This document shows, in pieces, positions 42,877 through 53,944 of a stretch of 64,000 bases of DNA. Where the stretch lies: the NCBI RefSeq assembly GCF_027943255.1, contig NC_072894.1, positions 62,949,601 through 63,013,600 on the forward strand, in the 5' to 3' direction. Within the stretch, counting starts at the first letter, position 1. The number at the start of each line of letters is the position of its first letter. Both the position numbers and the translations under genes were made by a program. The notes under the pieces were generated by a model that saw only the letters and a list, made by a program, of their open reading frames with translations, made no database searches and was not told where the DNA came from. This DNA comes from Anastrepha obliqua. Taxonomy: Eukaryota > Arthropoda > Insecta > Diptera > Tephritidae.

Positions 42877-44301
42877 TGAGGTGCGTTCAATAAGTGAGTG
42901 ATTTTCAAATTTCACCGGTGGCATATATAGTATTTTCGATTTTTCGTTTTCTTGCCCGCATTTCCCGGACATATTTTTACATTTTCAACTATAAGGCATA
43001 TTTAAATTATTTTTAATGCATACAAAGGCTATACGTGTTTTGGTGTGCCCGCAGATTTCCTGCTGTCGTAAATGCAATCAATGAATATGCATAAAGTTGT
43101 ATGCAAAAAATAGAATAAAATGTTCCATTAGGTGTTTGAAATTTAGTAATGCGCTGCGTGTTTTCCAAGAATTCAACAACAACGAGCATATCAACGATTC
43201 TGCTGGGTGGCAGCCCACCAAATGAGGTCTCCAGGTTCAAGTACTTGGGGTTGAGGTTGTAACAAATACCGGAGAAGAAAATGAAAACTAGCAGCGTAGG
43301 GTAAACTCAGAATTGTTAAAATGGAAATTTCCAACCGTTGTGCTATGCGATGGAAGGATGCCTGTCCATCTGAAAAACAAAATCTATAAAATGAGCTTTT
43401 CAAATGTAGCCAAAAGATGGTATATAAAAACCTAGACGAAGAAACACTTAAACGGCGTAAATGAGAATGCTGGTCAACATCGTCCACAAAGCAAGGGCAA
43501 GGTATCAAACCCATATATTCGTGGAAGCCGTAAAATCGAAAATGTTGAGCCAAAATTACAACAAAATATCTTCGCTGGTATGATCATGTCTAGGGAAAGT
43601 TTGAATTCGATTTCACAAAGAAAGTTCTACACATCGTTAAGGCACCGAAGAAGCCAAGGCGACCTCAATATACATATGTACAAAGCAGATAGAAAGCGAC
43701 ATGAAACGTGCACCGAGACAAGCCAAAGCGCACTATGAACTAGGAGAACTGACTCCAAGTGAAATCGGACAAAAATAAGGGAGAAGAAACATTGGAAATG
43801 TTGACAATAACAAATGAAGCGCCTGGTCTAAATAAAAAACTTACGAGCAGCTCAAACTATTCCAAGGTAGGCGCCCCAATACGTCAACAACGGTTGGAAG
43901 CGATGAAGCAGCGAAGAAAATTGTTTTAGGCAATCGTCGAAGCACAGCGGCTTGCTCGTGACATGTAATTTTTTCGGATGCAATTTATTCGCAATAACAT
44001 CGCTTAGGAGATATTGAATGACCTCAATGATGATCCTGATTTACTTTGTGACTTTTACCTGTTCCCAAAACTGAGGAAACCTATAAAGCAATAGACACTT
44101 GCAACTATGAAAGAGATAAAGAAGGTATCGCTGCATGAGCTCAAGATAATACCAAATCGCTTCGAGGATTGAAAAAAACTTGGGAAAAAGTGTACATACT
44201 ATATTGCATATATCTAAAGAAGGGGAGTAACTACTGTTAGATATTGATGAATAAATAAATATTTTTAGAGAAAACTAACCTTATTGTTTGAACACACCTC
44301 G
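42877..44301 (+). mobile_element. Mariner element with a LINE fragment inside
   Basis: The left end TGAGGTGCGTTCAATAAG and the right end, inverted, CGAGGTGTGTTCAAACAA are the kind of terminus typical of classical mariners, and TA flanks both. Near the right end the plus strand encodes CDFYLFPKLRKPIK, IKKVSLHELKIIPNRFED and a KKLGKSVHT tail, the C-terminus of a DD34D mariner transposase (44055-44200). The middle (about 43190-43780) is LINE sequence. Confidence 0.7.
43190..43780 (+). pseudogene. LINE thumb/C-terminal relic (RTE-like)
   Basis: In broken frames: EVSRFKYLGLRL, then a WKWKFPTVVLCDGRMPVHLK-like stretch, KNKIYKMSF, EMRMLVNIVHK and KISSLVWSCLGKV, and finally KKPRRPQYT and ESDMKRA. 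The order KYLG, LCD-RMP-LK-K-IY, MRML, RWYGHV, GRP, D is the C-terminal layout of RTE-like non-LTR retrotransposons. All frames are interrupted. It lies between the two ends of a mariner. Confidence 0.55.
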
Positions 44302-44700
44302 TATGCATATGCATATGTGCATAATTACATGCTAGCCTTATTACGTACTTGCCTTAGTGCACAGTTACCGCACTTGGAATGGCCGCGCTTGGAAATGGGC
44401 GTTAGTAATTCAATTTGTAGGCTGTTGAAAGGTCTTCCCTGTAACAAGAGAGAGCCGTCAAAGTGAACTAGTATTCATGTGAATGTATTAAGGACAATAA
44501 GTAATTACAGAAATGAAAATAGTGTTTTACACTATGTAAAATTACACCCGTACCTACGCACGCATATGGTTGTATGATGTGATTTGCGTAATTAAGGCGC
44601 TGCCGGCTAGTGTTATTGGAGATGGATAATACATTTATTTTTGTGAATACCTGTTGCTTAACAGGGAAAAACTAGTAAAGTAGAAAAGCCTTTTAGATGC
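44302..44700. other. Unannotated DNA
   Basis: No supported feature. Confidence 0.3.
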
Positions 44701-44704
44701 AAAC

Positions 44705-46455
44705 TACTTTACCAGGGGTTAAGGTGGTGGTAGCATATGCCGATGACATGGTCCTATGGTCTCTGGACTGCACTGGCTACACTCAGTAGTTGGACTGCCA
44801 GTTGCGGTCTCAGAGTCAATTCTGACAAAACGGAGTTGATGCTATTCACCAGAAAATACAAGCGTCCACCTTTTAAGCTTCCAAGATTAAACAACCAGTG
44901 TCTTATACTCTCATCGGAAGTCAAGTATCTTGGTGTAATAGTTGACTTCAAGCTCCACTGGAAGCTGCACATAGAAAATCGAGTTATGAAGGCCAGTATA
45001 GCCTTCTACGCCTGTAAATCTATGTTCGGCAAAAAATAGAGTCTCAGGCCACGTGTCGTACTTTGGATGTACAACATAGTGGTTCTTCCAATTTTAACAT
45101 ATGGGTGCCTAGTTTGGTGGGCAGCTCTTCAGAAAGTCTACAACACCACTAAACTAGTTAGAGAGAGTGCAGATACCTGCATGTGTGGGCATAACTGGTG
45201 CTTGTAGAACATGTCCCTCTGCTGCCCTCAACGCCATTCTGCACTTACTTCCTGTGGATCTGCGAGTTAAATCTATTGCTGCTCAGAGCGCTATTAGGTT
45301 GAAGGAGATTGGCCTTTGGAGGCAACTTTCTGTAGGACATAGTAGCATCTTGAAGCACATCTCCCCTTCCTTCTCTGTACTTCGCACTAATCTTTCCATC
45401 CTCGAACTGGATTTTGAGGGTGGTGCTAGGGCTTTCTTTCCGAGCAGGCAGGTTTCTAAAGAGCGGAGAGTTGGCACGGATATAGGACCTCTGTTTTCAC
45501 TGACGGATCCGAGATGGAATCTGGAGTAGCAGCGGGGGTTTTCTTTAAATCAGCAAATATTTCGGTCTCTTTTAAACTGCCGGAAACGAGTGGCGTTTTT
45601 CAAGCAGAGGTCTTTGCGGTTCTGCAGGCATGCAAAATGCTTAGGCATCATCCCTATTGTGAGGGAGACATTAATATTTTTTCCGATAGTCAAGCTGCGA
45701 TCAAGGCTCTGTCGTCGCTGCATTGCAGCTTTCTTCTGGTAAACTTCTGTAAGGAGGATCTCAAACGTCTCGAACGTGCAGGAAACACTTGTCTTATCTG
45801 GGTTCCTGGGTACAGGCACATAGAGGGAAATGAATTTGCCGATGAGGTTGCAAGGAAAAGGTTTACAGAATCGGTTTCAGTTGTCCCCTTCTCAGACATC
45901 GGTGCCCCTTGACCGTTGTTAAAAGGAAACTATACAATTTCTTTCTAAAAAAGCGCAAGACAGATGAAGGTCCGTCTCACCATGTGCTATTTCGAAAACA
46001 CTATGGCCTTAATACGATATAAGCAGAACTCTTAAGGTGATGGTAATCCCCCGCCAATCAATTTCCAAACTCATTGCGGTGTTCACTGGGTGCGCGGTAC
46101 TCATGCGTAGAAGCTTGGAATTCCGTTCAACCCCTATTGCAGAACCTGCAAAGAAAGAGACTGTTGAGCACTTTCTCTGCAAATGTCCGGCACTGGCGGC
46201 TAGGAGTTTGAGATTCCTTAGCGTGCCCTTTAGGCATCGCTTGAAGAAATTCTCCAGTCTAGATTCCCTCTCTCTTCTCGACTACATCAAGAGCACTGGA
46301 TGGTTGTGGACGGTTTCCTCTTCCCTAAAATTTTTTCTATTGCTTTTATTTTTTTTTTCGCGGGTAGTGGTCCACATTATGATATCCAAACGGCACGTAA
46401 ATTATACTTGTAGTGTACCTAGGGGACTCTTGCCATCTAAACTACCTACCTAACA
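44705..46455 (+). pseudogene. LINE 3' half: RT end, RNase H and C-terminal zinc knuckle
   Basis: The fragment begins at the catalytic box (VVVAYADDMVLW), continues with GLRVNSDKTELMLFTRK and VKYLGVIVDFKLHWKLHIEN, then TYGCLVWWAAL. The RNase H domain at about 45495-45880 keeps all four acidic positions (FTDGSEME, VFQAEVFAV, IFSDSQAAI, EGNEFADEVA). The C-terminus has CRTCKERETVEHFLCKC-like and FSSLDSLSLLDYIKSTGWLW, with a stop near 46453. Stops at 45037 and elsewhere and several frameshifts make it inactive. RT followed by RNase H is the layout of the I/LOA group. Confidence 0.85.
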
Positions 46456-47212
46456 TCTTTGATAGAATAAAATATTGCTCGACCAGCTTCTTCTATAGCG
46501 TTTTGACAGAATTTTAACCTACCGCGAAATTTTATTGTGAAAAAATTTTGAATATCTTAACTCAGCGTGCGTACCGGCAAAGTTACTGCAATCGCCCTCA
46601 CTGAATACAATCAAGTTTCTTGTGCAGAAATTTGAGTCCTACGGCAATCTTTCAACTATGTGCCAACTTTAGCAAATGCGCCCTTACTTCACAGAGTTTG
46701 GAAAACAAGGAGACAGTTCATGAAGATGTCCGCAATAACCTCGGCACCTGCTTTCGCCATCACTCAACCAACGGGTGTTAGGGAGTTACTCAGATAATAC
46801 CTGCGTGAAATGTTTACGTTGTGAGCTGCTTGACCAGTATGCAGCATGAGAGTCCAGGCCACGCCCAAGTGGCGATCAAAAATGTTCACCACTCGCGAGG
46901 AACCATCGATACGATGCATGAGAGTAGCACAGCAGGAGCAAATCCACTTTCCTTCACTTCGTTCGAATGACCGACTGGAGAAGGCATTGGCTTCGCTTGG
47001 TCTGTCGTCGATTAGCATGTGAAATAGGAAGAAAGAGTGATGTGGTGTGTTCGTCGAAGAAGAAAGAATGGTGTAAATCGTGTGGAACTTTAATTGTTCT
47101 CAACCAATTTAAACAAAGTAGAGAAAAGTTAATTAAACTATGAAACAATGCATAATTTGGGCTTCCGAATAGTAGCAGAGGAAAACAATTCTGAGTTTTA
47201 GCGTCAAAAATT
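46456..47212. other. Unannotated DNA
   Basis: No domain or terminal repeat was recognised. The interval could contain a retroelement flank. Confidence 0.3.
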
Positions 47213-47214
47213 AT

Positions 47215-47655
47215 AAGGGTTTTTTAATAAGAAGTGTTATTTTGATATTCAAAAAAAAAAGCTATTTTTTAATACAAATGATCGGATGTTTATTTCATTA
47301 TAAAGAGGAAGATATGCCGTTAATAGTGGAAAATAACATCAGGCAAATGAACACGCCTACAGGACAATATCCTTTTCATGAAATTTTCCATAATCCAACT
47401 GCAAAGTAGATGCCCTATGTCCTCGGTAGCTTCACGAATTCCATCTTTGAGGTCTTGAATCGACCCTGGGCTGTTGACGTAAGCCTTCTCTTTGACGTGG
47501 CCCCAAACAAAAAAGTCGCAAGGTGTTAAATCACAGATCCGGAAACTTTTCCCGTTAAAGATCATGGTTTCGTTGCTTGTGTGGCACATAGCGCCTAGGG
47601 CCGTCTTGTTGAAAATAAACGTTGTCCAGATCAATACCATCCAATTCCGGCCATA
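47215..47655 (-). mobile_element. Mariner-like element family C, second copy, truncated
   Basis: It is closely similar to the 12629-13196 element. The left terminus (3' end on the minus strand) is AAGGGTTTTTTAATAAGAAG, bounded by TA. The minus strand encodes CHTSNETMIFNGKSFR, then directly CDLTPCDFFVWGHVKEKAYV, and the C-terminus VHLPDVIFHY with a stop at 47320. Relative to the other copy it lacks the ISRKGDHNWPPRS segment. It shares the 5-bp CCTAG insertion that breaks the frame. The 5' part is replaced by LINE sequence at about 47655. Confidence 0.85.
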
Positions 47656-47945
47656 AAAACCATCCCGTAGCTACGTTGGCTGGATCATGTCGTCCGAATG
47701 CATCCAACGCTCTGGATCCGAAAGTATTCGATGTGATACCAGCTGGTGGTAGTAGAGGAAGAGGAAGTCCTCCTCTGCGTTGGAAAGATCAGGTGGAGAA
47801 GGACTTGGGTTCACTTGGTGTGCCCAACAGGCGCGAAAAACACAAAAAGGAAACGACTGGCACGCTCTGCTAAACTCGGCCAAAATTGCATAAAGTGTTA
47901 TAACGCCAATCAAGAAGAAGAATACGCTCATTTTGAATTTTGAAT
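47656..47945 (+). pseudogene. LINE C-terminal end (RTE-like) with AAG-rich tail
   Basis: The plus strand reads LAGSCRPNASNALDPKVFDV then IPAGGSRGRGSPPLRWKDQV and EKDLGSLGVPN. This is the arginine/glycine-rich terminal segment of LINE polymerases of the RTE-like kind, followed by a tail of CAAGAAGAAGAA. Part of the same sequence recurs at 59150-59203. The tail of short repeats fits RTE-type 3' ends. Confidence 0.65.
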
Positions 47946-47949
47946 ACTG

Positions 47950-49370
47950 CAAAATTTTACACTTAAAGTAAAAATTTCAGTTTTTAAAATTTTATATAAT
48001 TTTTAACAGAGATACAATTTTCGTTGCTTTTTCGAAAATAAATGTAACATGTGAGGTGGATTTCGTTTTTGATAGATTTCTAACATTTTTAAAACCAAGA
48101 ACAAATTGTATTATGTGTACCATGCTTCGCTAAAATACAATATATTAATTTTTGTTGATGTTGTCATGTAGACGATTGAACAGACGGACGAACAGACAGA
48201 CAGGACTATATCCACTCCTCTCCTTATTCTGAGCCTTGAGCTGTTACATACAATCGTTGTACAAACAATCTATTAACCCTCGTGCACAAGAGCTGGCGGT
48301 TATAAAAATCATTTACTCTTGCATTGAATGTTATTTAATTGCGTATCTATTAGAGTAATATTTGTTTTATTTGTAGTAATTTTTGCTTTTAAATAAACTA
48401 TAGCAACTATAGAAAAAAGTTATGCACTATTCAAAAACTTCGCTTAATGTCGTAAGTAAAATAGTAGCGCCTCGGAAGAAAGGCATTCTTTATATTATAT
48501 CACAACGCACAAATGTATGCTACGCTAAAAGCGCAGCCACGGAAACGAGTACTTTGCTGCCTTCTTCCATTCACACTTTACAACACAATTACTAAGCATA
48601 TACTGCTATATAAAACGCACCCAATTCCAACAACTGCACCAAGAACTGGAACAAAACGGTGTGTACGAACATGAAAAGCACTTGTTGGCGCTGGCACACT
48701 GAGCGCCCAACAAATTAAAGTGTGAAATACATTGCGAAAAACGCGTTGACGGTGAGAAAAACAATAAAAAAAATGTCCAAAGAGGAATTGTATGGGAAAA
48801 GTAGAGCTGTTCGGCATTGTGTGTTCTCTGTGTGCAGTATACACCTGTTGCTTAATGACGATTATGTGGTGAGTTATGTGGTGGGGCACCTTGCACGTAA
48901 AAATACTAGTCGTAAAATAATAGATTACGACCCAGCTCAACCATTTCGGGTTCTATTTTTTATTATGTTAGTGATACTTTACCACGACGATGTCCTAGGA
49001 ACTGTCAGCTGTCCGGCCTTGTATCAACAAAACATCAGTTCACACTTGGCAAAACAATTCTATTCCAATATGTCTCCAAGGTATCCAGTTTTAGCCGGTT
49101 AAAATGTAAAAGAAAAAATGTACATATATTCAAATATTCATTTCAACGTTTCAAAATATTCTTATTAAATAATATTAAAAGGGCATATAGAATGTGTTTT
49201 TTCTTCAAAATAAATGAAACTTTTTTCAGGTACAGTAATGAAATATTTAAACATTGGTTCAATCTTAGACTTTAAGTGAATCAAAAAAATTAAAACAATT
49301 TTGGTGTAGAACTAATTAAGAAATACAATTTAAGGTTTTTAATTTAGAAACATAAATAATAGCAATAATA
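47950..49370. other. Unannotated DNA with dispersed repeat and an unrecognised frame
   Basis: Around 48150-48300 lies the dispersed tract with GACGGACGAACAGACAGACA also suggested near 10930 and 22450. A 126-codon plus-strand frame at 48722-49102 has no domain I recognise, and an overlapping minus frame at 48578-48940 is equally long, so neither is supported as a gene. Confidence 0.35.
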
Positions 49371-49658
49371 GCGGCCGCCGTAGCCGAATGGGTTGATGCG
49401 TGATTACCATTCGCTGGTGCACAGTTTTGAATTCGCGTGCACGAAACAGGAAATAATAGAAAAAGTTTTTTCTAACAGCGGTCACCCGTCGGCAGGCTAG
49501 GGCTAACCTCCGGGTGTATTTCTGCCATAAAAAAACTCCTCTTAAAGAACCGTCCGCCGTTCGGAGTCGGCTTAAAACTGTAGATTCCTCCATTTGTGGG
49601 GAAAACATCTAGACGCACACCACAAATGGGATGAGGAGTTCGGCCAAACAAACAAAGA
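49371..49658 (+). mobile_element. tRNA-derived SINE, copy 5, divergent subfamily
   Basis: The head GCGGCCGCCGTAGCCGAATG is intact. The B-box region is replaced by a sequence with TTCGCGTGCACGAAAC, and AATAATAGAAAAAGTTTTTT follows, as also in the 60.6 kb copy. The body tracts are GCCGTTCGGAGTCGGCTTAA and GATGAGGAGTTCGGCCAAAC. Its end abuts a LINE fragment. Confidence 0.85.
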
Positions 49659-49661
49659 GGG

Positions 49662-50060
49662 TGTTTAATTTTTATTATTTAAGTGGTTAAGTATTTCTAC
49701 TGAAATTATCCTAAGTAGTGACCAGCACCGTTTTTCTACCACTGTGAGGTCCAAGTATAGCAGCAAATTATTTATCTCGATGTCTGAGATCTCATTAATT
49801 TGCTGTAAGAAAGGCTTACCGAAGGAGCGAAGTCGTGCCTTAGCTAGCCCTGGACATTCACATACGTAGTGGAAACGACTTTCCTTCACCCCCTCCGCTT
49901 GATAGCTTCTGCAGAAGGGATTTGAGGATAGGTTGAGTCTAGCTGCATGATCCCCTACTTTCCAATGGCCTGTACGGGTTGTAGTGATGCGTGAAATGTT
50001 TGGTCGAGAACATCCTAACAGATGAGGGTGTAAGAGGCAATTACACATACCATATACCTA
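49662..50060 (-). pseudogene. LINE C-terminal fragment with degenerate zinc knuckle
   Basis: The minus strand reads RTGHWKVGDHAARLNLSSNP, FCRSYQAEGVKESRFHYVCE (second cysteine of the knuckle changed to tyrosine), then FGKPFLQQINEISDIEINNL. This is the post-RNase H end of an I/LOA- or Jockey-like element. The open frame runs 50048-49665 and contains no RT. Confidence 0.75.
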
Positions 50061-50379
50061 TATAATAACAACAATTTCGAATTCATATTTTACCGTTTCC
50101 GGTTGCTGCGAAGATTTGTCTGCAATGGCCATATCCGTGTTTTATTCAATTGAAGTGCTTTGCTTAATTGCATTTCTGGTGTATCGGTGCTGGTAAACCT
50201 TTTTCGTAGATGTTACACACCATTATAATATGGTTTTCCGATACCACTTGTTCATTCATCTTACTTAAGTCTTTGTAGAGTTCCACCCTTAAATATGGTA
50301 GTGACAGCTGCGCATGTTACAGAGAATGTTAAGATCCCGATACTCCAATTGCTGGCGACGAAATTGTCGTTCCGTTACC

Positions 50380-51472
50380 CGACCATGACGAGGTGAGAAT
50401 AGCGATAACGCGGCTAAAGAACAACAAAGCCGCGGGTGCCGACGGACTGCCGGCTGAACTATTCAAACATGGCGGCGAGGAACTGGTAAGGTACATGTAT
50501 CAGCTCTTATGCAATTGGAATTTAAGTGTGCTCTGCCTAATCCATAAGAAGGGCGATCCTGCAATCTGTGCCAAATACCGCGGGATTAGTCTTCAAAATA
50601 TCGCCTATTAGGTTCTAGCGAGCGTATTGTGTGAAAGGCTGAATCCCACCGCCAACCAACTGATTGGACTTTATCAGTGTGGCTTTAGACCTGGAAAGTC
50701 TACCATCGACCAAATATTCACAATACGCCAAATCTTGGAAAATATCCATGAAAGGAGAATCGATACACACCATCTTTTCGTCGACTTCAAAGCTGCATTC
50801 GAAAATCCGGAAAGGAGTTACTTGTATGCCGCGATGTCTGAATTTGGTATCCCCACAAAACTAATACGGCTTTGCAAGATGACGTTGCTCAACACCAGCA
50901 GTGCCGTCTGAAATGGGAAGGACCACTCCAAGCCGTTCGATACCAAACGAGGTTTCAGGCAGGGTGACTCGCTGTTGTGTGACATCATTAGCCTGATGTT
51001 GGTAAAGGTAGTGCGAGCCGCAGAACCACGCTGTAAGTTCTGCCTTCTCCAAACTGGACAAAGCAGCAAAGCGAATGGGTTTGGTGGTGAACGAAGACAA
51101 AACGAAGTACCTCCTGTCATCAAACAAACAGCAGGCGCACTCGCATATCGGCTCCCACGTCACGGTTGACAGTTATGATTTCGAGATTGTAAAATACTTC
51201 GTGTATTTAGAAACCAGCATTAACACCGATAACAATGTCAGCCTTGAAATCCAACGTAGGGTCTCTCTTGCCAACAAGTGCTACTTTGGACTAAGTAGGC
51301 AATTGAGTAGTAAAGTCCTCTCTCGACAAACAAAACTAACACTCTACGTCCTAACGTATGGCGCAGAAGCGTGGACGATGACAACATCCGATGAACTGAC
51401 GCTTGGAGTGTGTGAGAGAAAGATTCTGTGGAAGATTTTTGGATTTTGGAGTTCGACCCTCTCGTAGAATCT
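50380..51472 (+). pseudogene. LINE reverse transcriptase lacking its catalytic box (family L2a)
   Basis: Broken frames read LKNNKAAGADGLPAELFKHG, SVLCLIHKKGDPAICAKYRG, YQCGFRPGKSTIDQIFTIRQ, THHLFVDFKAAFENPERSYL (catalytic aspartate of motif A) and KRGFRQGDSLL. The sequence then jumps from VVRAAEPR to FSKLDKAAKRMGLVVNED, so the segment that should carry the ADD box is deleted. The thumb region follows (FVYLETSINTDNNVSLEIQR, CYFGLSRQLSSKVLSRQTKL, TYGAEAWTM). The family also occurs at 53945-54985 on the minus strand. L2a is a local label. Confidence 0.85.
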
Positions 51473-51479
51473 TGCCGAA

Positions 51480-51935
51480 CCATTATTTTCTAATCATTGT
51501 GATAGGATTGATCAGTACTACAGTTTTAGTACCAGCATTTGAACTGGAATGCTTGCTTACTAGCTTGGGTTTTCCCTGCAGGGTATATATGTAAATGTGC
51601 ATTCTCTACGTATGGATTACTCAAATGTTGAAGACTGCTTTTTATTGCGCTTACGTATATGTGCATGTGTGTGGAATGTTCATTTTTGTTAAAGTGTAGG
51701 GCGAGTAAAAGCAATGCCGAAGAAATGCCTGAAAGTGATTTCAGTTTGCACACACTTTATGTGCTTTTGCCACAGTTGAGTATTACGAAACTCTTTTACA
51801 ACAGGTTGATGTGGTTAGTACATACTTTAAGTTTGGAGTAAAGCAAAAACAAAAATGTAAGAAACCAGCTGGAATATTTTTGCAATTAAGAACACAGTGA
51901 AACGGTTAAGAAAAGCTACTTTATAAGCCAGTAAA
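51480..51935. other. Unannotated DNA
   Basis: No supported feature. Confidence 0.3.
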
Positions 51936-51939
51936 CGTA

Positions 51940-53215
51940 TGCTTAGAAGAAGGTGGGGTCTTCAACCTAAGCATACATTATGGTTGTATAAGGCCAATTT
52001 CATCGTATGGTTCGGTAGTTTGGTGGAAAGGTCTAGGGAGAGATAACAATACCAAATTACGAGGCAGAATACAAAGATCAGTATGTGCAATAACGGTCGG
52101 TGCAATCAGATCATATCCTAGGGAGCCTCTCAAAGCACTGACATACGGCATTTGGTCAAACAAAGCGGGTCGCTGGAAAGAAAAAAGGTATGGTCATGCC
52201 AGTCTACTATTGCGACAAACTCAGTTAACCTCAGTAAGGATTGACTACAACGTCCCAACAGTAACATTCAATAGGAATTTTGCCACTCTCTTTCCATCTA
52301 TGGAGGAAAGGAATAAGGGTTCTCACTAAACAACTTCGGCACTACAGTCTATACAGATGGTTCTAAAATGGATTGCGGTTTTGGAGCTGGTATATATTCC
52401 CATAGACTTAAAATTGAAAAATCTGTGCCTCTCCGCAATGCCTGCAGTGTCTTTCAGACGAAAGTACTGGCAATTGGGGAAGCTTGTAGGCTACTAATCG
52501 CAGATTTCACTTTTAAGGGCAATATCGCTATCCTTTCGGATAACCAAGTTACCATCCAGGCACTGGATTCAGCTACTGCAATCTCTATAGTGGTGGAACA
52601 AAGTAGGAATAGCCTCACCTAGCTAGCTTGAGTGTAAACCATAAAGTTACCTTAATCTGGGTGCCGGGACATCGGAATATTGAAGGTATCGAAAAAGCAG
52701 ATGAACTGGCAAGAGGAGGATCTGCCATGAATAATGCTCTTGAAGAATCGGTATTCACATCATTAGGTGCAGTCAAGAGTACAATTTCGCTAAAATACCT
52801 TCGAATCGCGGATTGTAGATGGATCGACCAGACGAAATGCAAAAGCAGCAGAACGTTATGGTCCACCTACAACCTCAAACAATCGTCAATATTGTTAAAC
52901 ATGAGACGACGGGACGCCTGGAGACTAACGGCAGGCATAACTGTCTTTGGTCTGTCAGAGAACAAACAGCCAGAATGGGCATCCCTCACAACACATACTG
53001 TCACGGTTGTAAACAACCGGAGAAAAAGGAAACAATCTTCCACTTCCTCTGTGAATGCCCTGCTCTATGGAAGGACAGAATGTTAACCCTGGGCAGGCCG
53101 CTGTTCGAGAGTCTGGACATAGGCATGCCGTAAGTAAATGGTAAACAAGTTGGTAATGAGGATGTGGCAACAAAATGGTGCGGAAGCGCTAGTTGGATTC
53201 TGGAAGAATCACCAC
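51940..53215 (+). pseudogene. LINE RNase H, C-terminus and 3' UTR (family L1a)
   Basis: The relic starts in the RT thumb (GLQPKHTLWLYKA, IVSYGSVVWWKG in shifted frames). The RNase H domain at about 52345-52720 has YTDGSKMDCGFGAGIYS, CSVFQTKVLAIGEAC, AILSDNQVTIQAL and WVPGHRNIEGIEKADELARG. In it, one catalytic glutamate is replaced by lysine (QTKV). The C-terminus has CHGCKQPEKKETIFHFLCEC. The 3' UTR has GAGGATGTGGCAACAAAATG and ends in ACCAACCAACCAACATACAT. It is the better-preserved partner of the 41.3-42.4 kb copy. Confidence 0.85.
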
Positions 53216-53219
53216 TCAA

Positions 53220-53940
53220 ACCAACCAACCAACCAACATACATACGTGAAAACAGCAGCAATTACAAGTTTGGTGGTGCCATACGAATATGCAAAAAAAT
53301 GTGTCTCATGAACTATGAAACGCTTTTAAAAAGGATTTTATTCGAATAAACTGTGCTGCTCCCGTTATAAGTAACAGCATTCAGTCATCAATGTAATGTC
53401 TGAGATCTACTGAACACGTAGAACTTATTGTAGTAAAAATATGTTATTCACATATATATTACATTCACACATTGCGTTTCGTACATTTTAACTAAATAGT
53501 CTACAATATGCCACACTTCGAGACACTTGATAGAATGCATTTTAAACTTTTCAAGCTCTTGCAAGAATTTTTGTGCAACAAAAATGCGCAACTGTTTCAA
53601 AAGAATTATTTCAAACCTCTTATGCTGAACTTGGACTTTATTATTGGCACATTCGCAGGCTTCATTATTTCATGATATATTGTAAATATTAAATCTTAAA
53701 CATTTGCTTTAGATCAGGTCGGTCGTTATACAATGCAAAAGCTATAAACTTATGTTTTTAAAGATTTTATTGACAGGACTGAAAATCGTGTAACAAACAA
53801 CTGAGTGAAATAGAAAACTGTTTTAAAAGAATAAAAAATGTCTTTATGGTGCCGAAGTCCCCTCAACTTACTTATTTACTTTACCGAATAAGTTCTGCGC
53901 ACCTTCTCCAGTTTCTTAAGCTAAGAGAAGCCAGGCTATC
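53220..53940. other. Unannotated DNA
   Basis: AT-rich, with no recognised feature. Confidence 0.3.
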
Positions 53941-53944
53941 TTCA

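Noticed and set aside
48578..49102. 126-codon plus frame overlapping a 120-codon minus frame
   Set aside because: Two long overlapping frames on opposite strands with no recognisable motifs. Neither can be preferred.
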